Source: an uncultured Coriobacteriaceae bacterium
GTDB lineage: Bacteria; Actinomycetota; Coriobacteriia; Coriobacteriales; Eggerthellaceae
Length of the DNA: 9,587 nt
Assembly: GCA_902796815.1 (NCBI GenBank)
Contig: CADBQL010000253.1
Coordinates: forward strand, 1 to 9,587
Direction: 5' to 3'
Below the pieces are notes generated by a model that was not told the origin of the DNA, made no database searches, and saw only the letters and a list, made by a program, of their open reading frames with translations. Below, piece after piece: positions 1 through 4,816 of the stretch (position 1 is its first letter; each line of letters begins with the position of its first letter). The translations under genes were made by a program, and so were the position numbers.

Positions 1-168
1 CGTCCGCTCAAGCGCCTTATCCAGCGCGAGGTCGTCGATCGCATCGCCGAGCAGGTCGTGCGTGGCAACTTGCTCGAAGGCGACCACGTGCTGATCGACG
101 TGGATGCCGAGGGCGCCTATACCTGCCGCGTCGAAAAGCCACTCGATTTCGATGCGCTACTCTCGTAG
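1..168 (+). CDS. clpB: ClpB/ClpC-type AAA+ chaperone, C-terminal fragment
   Basis: Frame 1 is open from the window edge to TAG at 166-168 and encodes the last 55 residues of a Hsp100 AAA+ unfoldase; the rest lies upstream of the window. The fragment opens with RPLKRLIQREV, the conserved start of the D2 small domain (the sensor-2 region ending in RPLKR), and continues with AEQVVRGNLLEGDHVLIDVD, matching the beta-strand end of the ClpB/ClpC D2 domain. ClpB disaggregates heat-damaged proteins together with DnaK in the cytoplasm; ClpC instead feeds ClpP. The RPLKRxIQRE wording favours ClpB, but the fragment is too short to exclude ClpC. No U-tailed terminator follows; the palindromic repeats at 184-268 are the first structure downstream. 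Confidence 0.85.
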   Translation, partial: RPLKRLIQREVVDRIAEQVVRGNLLEGDHVLIDVDAEGAYTCRVEKPLDFDALLS

Positions 169-183
169 CTGCACTGGATTGCG

Positions 184-268
184 ATGAGTCACGCCCCAGG
201 GGAATGAGTATTGCCCCTGGGGCAATGCTCATCGCGCAAATGAGTTTTTCCCCTGGGGAAAAACTCAT
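184..268. repeat. Palindromic repeat cluster 1 (29-nt family, 3 units)
   Basis: Three copies of a palindrome with arms starting ATGAGT and a core CCCC-W-GGGG. Unit 1 (184-202) lacks its 3' arm. Unit 2 (204-232) is a 29-nt inverted repeat around T218 with one T-G pair at 209/227. Unit 3 (240-268) is a perfect 29-nt inverted repeat around T254 with 14-bp arms. Between units 2 and 3 the bases next to the core change on both arms together (ATTG with CAAT, TTTT with AAAA), so symmetry is kept while sequence varies. The same family recurs at 8457-8555. No T-run follows, so these are not ordinary intrinsic terminators. A REP-like intergenic element or a binding site is possible. Confidence 0.85.
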
Positions 269-306
269 TGGCGAGGTGGTGAAGGCGTTTCCCGTCGTAC
301 GTAGAC

Positions 307-312
307 TATAAT
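307..312 (+). promoter_or_regulatory. Candidate -10 box of the 353-868 gene
   Basis: TATAAT at 307-312 is a perfect -10 hexamer 40 bases before the GTG start at 353. The expected -35 position (about 284-289, GGCGTT) is a poor match, so the promoter call rests on the -10 alone. It would give a leader of about 33 bases containing the AGGAGG ribosome site. The perfect palindrome at 240-268 ends just upstream of the -35 region. Confidence 0.5.
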
Positions 313-352
313 GAGCGGGCGTTAATCACTTGGGTATTAAGAGGAGGCCATA

Positions 353-868
353 GTGGCTGAGGAGAACATTGACCTTTCGCGATTCCTGAACGGCAATGCG
401 AAGAGAAAAAGCAAGGAAGAACCGATCGAGATTCCGGTCGTGCTCGAAAACGTGCTGCGCTACTGCCTGAAAGATGCATCCGAGCGCATGCTCAAAGGCG
501 AGCAGATCGTTCCGTTCTCGGCGTTGGCAGTAGGCCAGACGCTGTTCATGGAAGAGCATCCTGGTGAGGAACCAGCCGATAGTTTTCATTCCGCGCGAAA
601 GACGGTGGAAAACGCGCGCGGCGCGCTCGCATACGGATTTTGCTATGACGGTTTTGTCGAGATGGGCGAAAACGCAATCAGAAAAGATTGCCTTATCGCC
701 GAGGGCGGTTGCCCCGGCGAGCCGTACGGACATGCCATTGGCTTGCTCTACACAATCGATGGACAGGGTAATTGCAAGTTCGAAGAAGAACCCATCTATG
801 TGGGCAACTCCATGAACTACATGCTGAGCCTCACCGAAATCGGAGATACGTCAGAAGAAGAGGAATAA
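353..868 (+). CDS. Unrecognised acidic cytoplasmic protein, 171 aa
   Basis: I do not recognise this family. The GTG start at 353 is chosen because AGGAGG (342-347) lies 5 bases upstream and the in-frame start precedes a coherent acidic N-terminus (MAEENIDLSRFL). No signal peptide or membrane segment is visible. A basic patch (NAKRKSK, about residues 15-21) is followed by a charged helical-looking region, then a Gly/Cys-containing middle part (GALAYGFCYDGFVEMG, about 90-105; IAEGGCPGEPYGHAIGLLYT, about 115-134) and an acidic C-terminus ending DTSEEEE. Three cysteines in residues 98-119 are notable, but there is no metal motif. It is monocistronic: its own candidate promoter lies upstream and a strong terminator follows at 934-970. 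Codon use resembles the neighbours, so it looks like a real resident gene of unknown role. Confidence 0.8.
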   Translation: MAEENIDLSRFLNGNAKRKSKEEPIEIPVVLENVLRYCLKDASERMLKGEQIVPFSALAVGQTLFMEEHPGEEPADSFHSARKTVENARGALAYGFCYDGFVEMGENAIRKDCLIAEGGCPGEPYGHAIGLLYTIDGQGNCKFEEEPIYVGNSMNYMLSLTEIGDTSEEEE

Positions 869-933
869 TCGGTCGCGATCGATTAAATTGGCGTCAAATG
901 AGCGCCTAAGAGGGTGACATATCCAGGTATATG

Positions 934-970
934 AGCACGCAGACCCACGTCGTCTGCGTGCTTCATTTTT
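934..970 (+). terminator. Intrinsic terminator after the 353-868 gene
   Basis: AGCACGCAGAC (934-944) pairs perfectly with GTCTGCGTGCT (952-962), giving an 11-bp stem with a 7-base loop, followed by TCATTTTT (963-970). A stem this stable plus a U-rich tail is a standard Rho-independent terminator and separates the orphan gene from the rpsF operon. Confidence 0.9.
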
Positions 971-1246
971 GCAATCTTTGGGTGTTTTTTCATGCGAAAT
1001 ATGTCAGCGCTCGTCGACTTGTTGTGCAAGGTTTGGCTGGTATCGTGTGCCCATGGGCAGGCGAAGCGCGTTTAAAAACTCGGGAGCGCGCAGAGCTTGG
1101 AATTGGATGTTGCAATTCGCTGGCTTTAGGCTCGAGATGCCCGGACGGCGAGCGGCTATCCCGCGTCGGATCGAAAGGCGTCTTAGACCCAGGTCGGATG
1201 CATTGCAACATCGGATCGGCGTGGAATTAGGGCAAGTGGGTATTTC
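971..1246. other. Non-coding stretch upstream of the rpsF promoter
   Basis: I see no convincing gene here. Forward ORFs in this interval have Arg/Cys-rich, low-plausibility translations and no ribosome site, and one of them runs through the terminator at 934-970. What can be seen is an 11-bp perfect inverted repeat, GATGTTGCAAT (1106-1116) with ATTGCAACATC (1202-1212), enclosing about 85 bases with internal pairing potential (for example 1141-1147 with 1164-1169). A short perfect palindrome GCCCATGGGC lies at 1049-1058. No tRNA, SRP RNA, RNase P or tmRNA signature was recognised. Confidence 0.5.
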
Positions 1247-1275
1247 TTGTGAAGCGGCGATTGCTTTGTTAGAAT
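1247..1275 (+). promoter_or_regulatory. Promoter of the rpsF-ssb-rpsR-rplI operon
   Basis: TTGTGA (1247-1252) and TAGAAT (1270-1275) are good -35 and -10 hexamers separated by exactly 17 bases. Transcription would begin near 1282, giving a leader of about 70 bases before rpsF that contains the structured element at 1277-1324. This is the best-formed promoter in the window, as expected for ribosomal protein genes. Confidence 0.75.
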
Positions 1276-1276
1276 A

Positions 1277-1324
1277 GGCAGGCTGTTTAATCCTGCCCCG
1301 GTGAGTGCCTTCACCAGCCCGGGG
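1277..1324 (+). promoter_or_regulatory. Structured rpsF leader, candidate S6:S18 autoregulatory element
   Basis: Two adjacent helices can form. GGCAGG (1277-1282) pairs with CCTGCC (1292-1297). CCCC (1296-1299) pairs with GGGG (1321-1324) below an inner stem GGTGA (1300-1304) / TCACC (1311-1315), leaving a 3' bulge AGCCC (1316-1320). The two share C1296-C1297, so they compete partly. Known family: rpsF leaders of many bacteria carry a stem-loop with a bulged CCG that binds the S6:S18 complex and mimics its 16S rRNA site. Position, GC-rich stem and a CCG at the bulge (1319-1321) fit. I have not aligned it to the published consensus, so this is a candidate. Confidence 0.5.
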
Positions 1325-1350
1325 CCGTTGAGTCCAAAGGAGGTGAGCTG

Positions 1351-1644
1351 ATGAAGGCTTACGAATTGCTGTTCTTTGTTGCTCCGACTCTCGAAGAGGA
1401 GGCCCGCGCAAAGGTCATGGCCCGTATCGAGGATGTTATTGCCGAGGCAAATGGCACCGTCGACAACGCGGAAGACTGGGGCAAGCGCAAACTCGCGTAC
1501 GAGATCAACAAGTTGACCGAGGGCGACTACATCCTCATCGATTTCCATGCCGATCCCGACCACATTGCCGAGCTTGATCGTGTTCTGCGCATCAACGACA
1601 GCGTCGAGCGCCACATGATCGTGTGCCGTTCCGATCGCGACTAA
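1351..1644 (+). CDS. rpsF: 30S ribosomal protein S6
   Basis: This 97-residue protein is of typical S6 length. It begins MKAYELLFFVAPTLEEEA, carries the S6 signature DWGKRKLAYEINKLTEGDYI (about residues 42-61), and has the C-terminal INDSVERHMIVCR strand. S6 sits on the platform of the small subunit and forms a heterodimer with S18, which is encoded two genes downstream. The start is fixed by AAAGGAGGTGA (1336-1346), a near-complete match to the 16S anti-Shine-Dalgarno sequence. It is the first gene of the rpsF-ssb-rpsR-rplI operon, with a promoter at 1247-1275 and a structured leader likely used for S6:S18 feedback. Downstream, a stem GTCCGC/GCGGAC (1654-1670) without a U-tail lies in the 49-base gap before ssb. 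Confidence 0.97.
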   Translation: MKAYELLFFVAPTLEEEARAKVMARIEDVIAEANGTVDNAEDWGKRKLAYEINKLTEGDYILIDFHADPDHIAELDRVLRINDSVERHMIVCRSDRD

Positions 1645-1693
1645 TTGGGTGGTGTCCGCATAGCGCGGACGCAAGGCAAGAAGAGGTGGAATC

Positions 1694-2275
1694 ATGAGCA
1701 TCAATCGAGTTGTTTTGACTGGCAACCTTACGCGCGACCCTGAAGTTCGCCGCACGCAGTCGGGCATGGCTATCATGACGTTTGGCATCGCCGTGAACGA
1801 CCGTCGCAAGAACAGCCAGACGGGTGAGTGGGAGGACTACGCTAACTTCATCGATTGCACGATGTTCGGTTCGCGTGCCGAAGCCGTTTCGAACTACCTC
1901 TCGAAGGGTAGCAAGATCGGTATCGAGGGCAAGCTGCGCTACAGCACGTGGGAACGTGATGGCCAGAAGCGCTCCAAGCTCGAGGTCATCGTCGACGAGC
2001 TCGAATTCCTTTCGCCGCGCAATAGCCAAGGTGGTTCTGGGTACCAGGGTGGCGGCTACCAGAACGGTGGCTACCAAAATGGTGGGAACTATCAAAACGG
2101 TGGAGGTTACCAAAGCGGTGGCGGCTACCAGAATAACAGTGGCTACCAGGCTGGCGATCAGGGCATGAATGCCGGTGGGTACCAGCCCGCGCCGGCTGTG
2201 ACCCAGGCGCCTGTGGTTTCAGCGCCCGCGATTGACACGTCCTCTTCTGTGTACGATGACGACATTCCGTTCTAG
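1694..2275 (+). CDS. ssb: Single-stranded DNA-binding protein SSB
   Basis: A 193-residue SSB that coats single-stranded DNA at the replication fork and recruits partner proteins. The OB-fold covers about residues 1-107 (MSINRVVLTGNLTRDPEVR; FGIAVNDRR; WEDYANFIDCTMFGSRAEAV; GIEGKLRYSTWERDGQKRS). A low-complexity Gly/Gln/Asn/Tyr linker with seven to eight GYQ/NYQ units follows (about 114-164), then a Pro/Ala-rich stretch and the acidic tip DDDIPF, the conserved partner-binding tail. AGAGGTGG (1682-1689) sets the ATG at 1694. It lies between rpsF and rpsR as in many bacteria and is probably co-transcribed from the rpsF promoter. The repetitive linker may vary in repeat number between strains. 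Confidence 0.97.
   Translation: MSINRVVLTGNLTRDPEVRRTQSGMAIMTFGIAVNDRRKNSQTGEWEDYANFIDCTMFGSRAEAVSNYLSKGSKIGIEGKLRYSTWERDGQKRSKLEVIVDELEFLSPRNSQGGSGYQGGGYQNGGYQNGGNYQNGGGYQSGGGYQNNSGYQAGDQGMNAGGYQPAPAVTQAPVVSAPAIDTSSSVYDDDIPF
2034..2149 (+). repeat. Imperfect repeats encoding the SSB GYQ linker
   Basis: The stretch is built from degenerate 12-18 base units of the type GGTGGCTACCAGAAC, each encoding G-G-(G/N)-Y-Q-(N/S). Synonymous differences (CAG/CAA, TAC/TAT, GGC/GGT) show that amino-acid periodicity, not the DNA sequence, is what is kept. Such linkers are intrinsically disordered. Confidence 0.8.
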
Positions 2276-2294
2276 GTATTGAAAAGAGGTACTG

Positions 2295-2561
2295 ATGGCT
2301 GACTATTCCAAACAGCCTCGTCGTAAGTACTGCCAGTTCTGCAAGGACCAGGTGGACTACGTCGATTACAAGGACACGCAGCTGCTGCGCAAGTTCGTCA
2401 CCGATCGCGGCAAGATCAAGCCGCGCCGCGTGACCGGCGCTTGCATGCAGCATCAGCGCGATATCGCCAATGCCGTGAAGCGCGCACGTACGATGGCTCT
2501 CATGCCGTACGCGGTTCCGGCCGTCAGCGGGCGCGGCGACCGTCGCCGTAACCGCGATTAG
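2295..2561 (+). CDS. rpsR: 30S ribosomal protein S18, zinc-ligand (C+) form
   Basis: This 88-residue S18 has the family core VDYKDTQLLRKFVTDRGKIKPRRVTG (about residues 23-48 in pieces) followed by QHQRDIANAVKRAR. The potential zinc ligands C13, C16 (CQFC), C50 and H53 (CMQH) are all present, so this is the cysteine-containing form known to coexist with a cysteine-free form in some genomes. S18 binds S6 on the small-subunit platform. AAGAGGT (2284-2290) precedes the ATG. It lies 19 bases after ssb and 14 bases before rplI, inside one operon. A zinc-free paralogue elsewhere in the genome would suggest zinc-dependent regulation, but nothing in this window shows it. Confidence 0.97.
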   Translation: MADYSKQPRRKYCQFCKDQVDYVDYKDTQLLRKFVTDRGKIKPRRVTGACMQHQRDIANAVKRARTMALMPYAVPAVSGRGDRRRNRD

Positions 2562-2575
2562 GGAAGGGGGATCGC

Positions 2576-3139
2576 ATGAAGGTCATTCTTCTCGAGGAAC
2601 TGCCCGGTAAGGGTGGCGAGGGCGACGTCGTAGAAGTCGCTCGCGGTTTTGCAAACAACTATCTGCTGCGCAGGGGCATTGCCGTTCTTGCTACGAAGGG
2701 CAACCTGAAGCAGCTCGAGCAGCGTCGCAAGAACATCGCCAAGCGCGAAGAGGTTCGTATTGCTGACGCGACGGCTCTCAAGGAAAAGCTCGAGTCCGCC
2801 ACGCTGACCGTCAAGGCTAAGGTTGGCGACGAGGGCATCCTGTTCGGGTCCGTCACGGCTCAAATGATTGCCGATGCAGTCAAGGAAGCGCTTGACGTCG
2901 AAATCGACCGCCGTCGTATCGACGTGCGCAAGGCAATCAAGGTCGTCGGCGAGCACACCGTCGAGGTGTCGCTGTACCGCGACATCAAAGCAGCGCTGAA
3001 GCTGAACGTGGTCGACGAGGCCGCTCAGGCCGCACCCGAGCCCGAGCCCGAAGCAGTTGTCGAGGCTGAAGAGGTCGTCGAGGAAGCAGCTGCCGAGGTC
3101 GAAGAAGCCATCGAAGAGGCTGTTGCAACCGAGGAATAA
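2576..3139 (+). CDS. rplI: 50S ribosomal protein L9 with acidic C-terminal extension
   Basis: The N-terminal domain reads MKVILLEELPGKGGEGDVVEVARGFANNYLLRRGIA in consecutive pieces, the L9 signature. It is followed by the long connecting helix (about residues 42-75) and the C-terminal domain (LFGSVTAQMIADAV, RRRIDVRKAIKVVGEHTVEVSLY). L9 binds 23S rRNA near the L1 stalk base and affects frame maintenance. Family length is close to 150 residues; here 41 residues are added (about 147-187), composed almost only of E, A, V and P (PEPEPE, then EEVVEEAAAEVEEAIEE). AGGGGG (about 2565-2570) is the ribosome site. It is the last gene before the terminator at 3169-3204. Confidence 0.96.
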   Translation: MKVILLEELPGKGGEGDVVEVARGFANNYLLRRGIAVLATKGNLKQLEQRRKNIAKREEVRIADATALKEKLESATLTVKAKVGDEGILFGSVTAQMIADAVKEALDVEIDRRRIDVRKAIKVVGEHTVEVSLYRDIKAALKLNVVDEAAQAAPEPEPEAVVEAEEVVEEAAAEVEEAIEEAVATEE

Positions 3140-3168
3140 TTCGGATTCTCTCGCAAGCTTGCGAACTC

Positions 3169-3204
3169 AAAGCCCCCTTTCCCATTTGGGCAAGGGGGCT
3201 TTCT
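3169..3204 (+). terminator. Terminator of the rpsF operon
   Basis: AAAGCCCCCTT (3169-3179) pairs perfectly with AAGGGGGCTTT (3192-3202), and CCC/GGG (3181-3183 with 3188-3190) extends the stem inward. The tail is only TTTCT, so termination may be partial and allow some read-through into dnaB. A 14-bp palindrome TCGCAAGCTTGCGA sits just upstream (3151-3164). Confidence 0.8.
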
Positions 3205-3230
3205 CGTGAGTATGACATGTGAGATTCGAG

Positions 3231-3236
3231 TATTAT
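3231..3236 (+). promoter_or_regulatory. Tentative -10 box upstream of dnaB
   Basis: TATTAT (3231-3236) lies 46 bases before the dnaB start and just after the rplI terminator. No convincing -35 hexamer is found at normal spacing (3208-3213 reads GAGTAT). It is listed because dnaB would otherwise depend on read-through. Confidence 0.3.
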
Positions 3237-3282
3237 GGTGCTCATGCACAACTACGGATGCGAGGCGAAAGGGGAGGCTTAT

Positions 3283-4656
3283 ATGCCGAGTAACAACGAG
3301 TCAACAATGACGAATAAGCCTATCCCGAGCAATATTGAAGCCGAAAAGTCGGTGCTGGCCGCTTGCATGCTCAATAAGGATATCCTTGAGGAGATTGTGA
3401 TCAAGCTCAAGCCCGAAAACTTTTTTAGGCCAGCTCATCGCATTATCTTTGAAGCGGTGCAAGATTTGCATGCCCGGTGCATTCCAGTTGATCAGATTTC
3501 GCTTGCCGATACGCTCAACGCATCCGGGCAGCTCGATTCCGTGGGTGGTCGCTCCTATATCGTCGAGCTCGCAGACAATACGTTTGCGCTCACGAATTGG
3601 TCGAACCACGCCGATATCGTCAAGCGCACATCGGTGCTGCGCGATTTGATTTATGCGTCGACGCAGATCAGCGCTTTGGCATACAATGCTCCCGACGATT
3701 TGGACGAAGTCGTCGAGGATGCCGAGCGCACGTTGTTCAAGGTCACCGAGCAGCGCGTTTCGTCTTCTTTCATAAAGATGGACACGCTTTTGACCGAAGC
3801 GTTCGATGAGATTACGAAGCTTGCCGAGCAAGGGTCGCACATGGCGGGCGTTCCCACCGGCTTTGCCGACGTGGACAATCTGTTCCACGGTTTGCGCGGT
3901 GGTGACCTGGTTATTCTCGCGGCTCGACCAGGTGTCGGCAAGACGTCGTTTGCGCTCAACCTGGCTACGAACGCTGCCAAACAAGGCATATCGGTTGCGT
4001 TTTTCTCGCTCGAAATGAGCGCTGGCCAGCTCGTTCAGCGCATCCTGTGCGCCGAGGCGCGCATCAGTCTTTCCAAGATTCGCGGCGGCTATATTTCGGA
4101 AGGCGATTGGGGTGCGATTGCCGATGCGTCGAACCGCCTGACCAAACTTGAATTGTTCATCGACGACTCGCCTGGCCTTTCTATTCTGGAGGCGCGCGCC
4201 AAAGCCCGCCGCGAATTGCGCGCGGTTGAGCCGGGCAAAGGCTTGATCATCGTCGACTATCTGCAGCTCATGCAGCCGCCTCAAACGCGACGCGATGGCA
4301 ACCGCGCTGTCGAGGTCGGCGAGATTTCTCGTGGCCTGAAGGTCCTCGCGAAGGAAATGAACATGCCCGTTCTTGCGCTCTCGCAGCTTTCTCGTGCTGT
4401 CGAAATGCGCGGAAAGAAACGTCCGCAGCTTTCTGACTTGCGTGAATCAGGATCGATTGAGCAGGACGCCGACATCGTTATGTTCATTGACCGCTCGATG
4501 GACGAAACCGAGGCCGAGCAGGACGGACGCCCGCCGCTCGGCACTGCTGAGCTCATCGTGGCCAAGCATCGTAACGGCCCTACGCGAGACATCACGCTCG
4601 CGTTCGTTTCGGAATACACTCGCTTCATGGATTACGCTGACGACTCGAGAATGTAG
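3283..4656 (+). CDS. dnaB: Replicative DNA helicase DnaB
   Basis: A hexameric 5'-3' helicase that unwinds DNA at the fork and works with primase. With the start at 3283 the protein is 457 residues, normal for the family. The N-terminal domain covers about 12-155 (IPSNIEAEKSVLAACMLN) and the RecA-like domain starts near GVPTGFADVDNLFHGLRGGDL. Walker A is ARPGVGKTS (about 214-222), Walker B is IIVDYLQLM (322-330), then LSQLSRAVEMR, SGSIEQDADIV and the arginine-finger region KHRNGPT (428-434). ATG 3283 is preferred because AAAGGGGAGG (3268-3277) precedes it by 5 bases; the frame is open 16 codons further up (ATG 3235) but without a ribosome site. rplI-dnaB-purA is a common order; here another gene pair intervenes before purA. 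Confidence 0.97.
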   Translation: MPSNNESTMTNKPIPSNIEAEKSVLAACMLNKDILEEIVIKLKPENFFRPAHRIIFEAVQDLHARCIPVDQISLADTLNASGQLDSVGGRSYIVELADNTFALTNWSNHADIVKRTSVLRDLIYASTQISALAYNAPDDLDEVVEDAERTLFKVTEQRVSSSFIKMDTLLTEAFDEITKLAEQGSHMAGVPTGFADVDNLFHGLRGGDLVILAARPGVGKTSFALNLATNAAKQGISVAFFSLEMSAGQLVQRILCAEARISLSKIRGGYISEGDWGAIADASNRLTKLELFIDDSPGLSILEARAKARRELRAVEPGKGLIIVDYLQLMQPPQTRRDGNRAVEVGEISRGLKVLAKEMNMPVLALSQLSRAVEMRGKKRPQLSDLRESGSIEQDADIVMFIDRSMDETEAEQDGRPPLGTAELIVAKHRNGPTRDITLAFVSEYTRFMDYADDSRM

Positions 4657-4675
4657 GCCCAGTCAAGGGGCGGGC

Positions 4676-4738
4676 CATCGGGGAGTTTCCCCAATCCGTC
4701 GGGGAGTCTTCCTAATCCATCGGAGAGTCCCTCCAATG
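4676..4738. repeat. Three tandem 21-nt hairpin repeats
   Basis: Units at 4676-4696, 4697-4717 and 4718-4738 share the frame C-R-TCGGRGAGT...YCCWAAT. Each contains a small inverted repeat around a GTT/GTC centre. Unit 1 has GGGGA/TCCCC and unit 3 has GGAGA/CCTCC, where an A on the left arm is matched by a T on the right arm. Unit 2 (GGGGA/TTCCT) keeps pairing partly through G-T. A related hairpin, GGGGAGACTCCCC, occurs at 8442-8454 on the other side of the following gene pair. Confidence 0.8.
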
Positions 4739-4756
4739 ACCCCGGAATGCCGGAAG

Positions 4757-4787
4757 GAGCTCGAAGAGGAGTCTCCTCTTCGAGCTC
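4757..4787. repeat. Perfect 31-nt inverted repeat before the YhaO-like gene
   Basis: The 15-base left arm starting GAGCTCGAAGAGG (from 4757) is exactly complementary to the right arm ending CCTCTTCGAGCTC (to 4787), with a single centre base T4772. As RNA it would give about 14 bp with a 3-base loop. The right arm ends exactly 17 bases before the TACACT -10 candidate at 4805, so it occupies the -35 position. It may be an operator or a tail-less terminator. Confidence 0.9.
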
Positions 4788-4804
4788 GTATGGGCATCAG
4801 GTGC

Positions 4805-4810
4805 TACACT
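4805..4810 (+). promoter_or_regulatory. Candidate -10 box for a leaderless transcript
   Basis: TACACT fits the TANNNT form of actinobacterial -10 elements and ends 6 bases before the ATG at 4817, which would place the transcription start at the A of the start codon. There is no Shine-Dalgarno sequence, and TAG at 4811-4813 is in frame, so no earlier start is possible. The -10 lies inside a short IR GTGCT-acactt-AGCAC (4801-4816). No recognisable -35 hexamer is present. Confidence 0.5.
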
Positions 4811-4816
4811 TAGCAC

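Larger units (their letters stand above)
4657..4816. other. dnaB to YhaO-like gene spacer, rich in inverted repeats
   Basis: This 160-base gap is almost entirely structured. A GGCCC/GGGCC stem (4656-4660 with 4672-4676) is followed by three 21-nt hairpin repeats (4676-4738), a perfect 31-nt inverted repeat (4757-4787), and a short IR GTGCT/AGCAC (4801-4816) that abuts the next start codon. No U-tailed terminator for dnaB is seen. The 31-nt hairpin could act as a tail-less terminator, which is inference. Confidence 0.6.

Noticed and set aside
184..268. Intrinsic terminator for clpB
   Set aside because: The palindromes could fold in RNA but no U-rich tail follows any unit. They are better described as a repeat family.
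1165..1180. Minus-strand tRNA T-arm-like sequence (TTCGATC)
   Set aside because: The flanking bases do not form a T stem, and no acceptor or anticodon arm can be built around it.
931..1277. Forward ORFs of 99 and 102 codons between the orphan gene and rpsF
   Set aside because: One reads through a clear intrinsic terminator and neither has a ribosome site. The translations are Arg/Cys-rich and the second ORF ends within the rpsF promoter region.
1654..1670. Terminator or attenuator between rpsF and ssb
   Set aside because: The GTCCGC/GCGGAC stem has no U-tail, and the genes are normally co-transcribed. At most it is a processing or stability hairpin.
1183..2113. Long minus-strand ORFs over rpsF and ssb
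   Set aside because: They lie opposite two certain genes and show no domain or ribosome site.
3235..3282. Longer DnaB N-terminus starting at ATG 3235
   Set aside because: It overlaps the tentative -10 and lacks a Shine-Dalgarno sequence, whereas ATG 3283 has AAAGGGGAGG at ideal spacing.
3301..4284. 327-codon minus-strand ORF inside dnaB
   Set aside because: It is fully antisense to a clearly identified DnaB coding region and has no recognisable domain. It arises from codon bias in GC-rich DNA.
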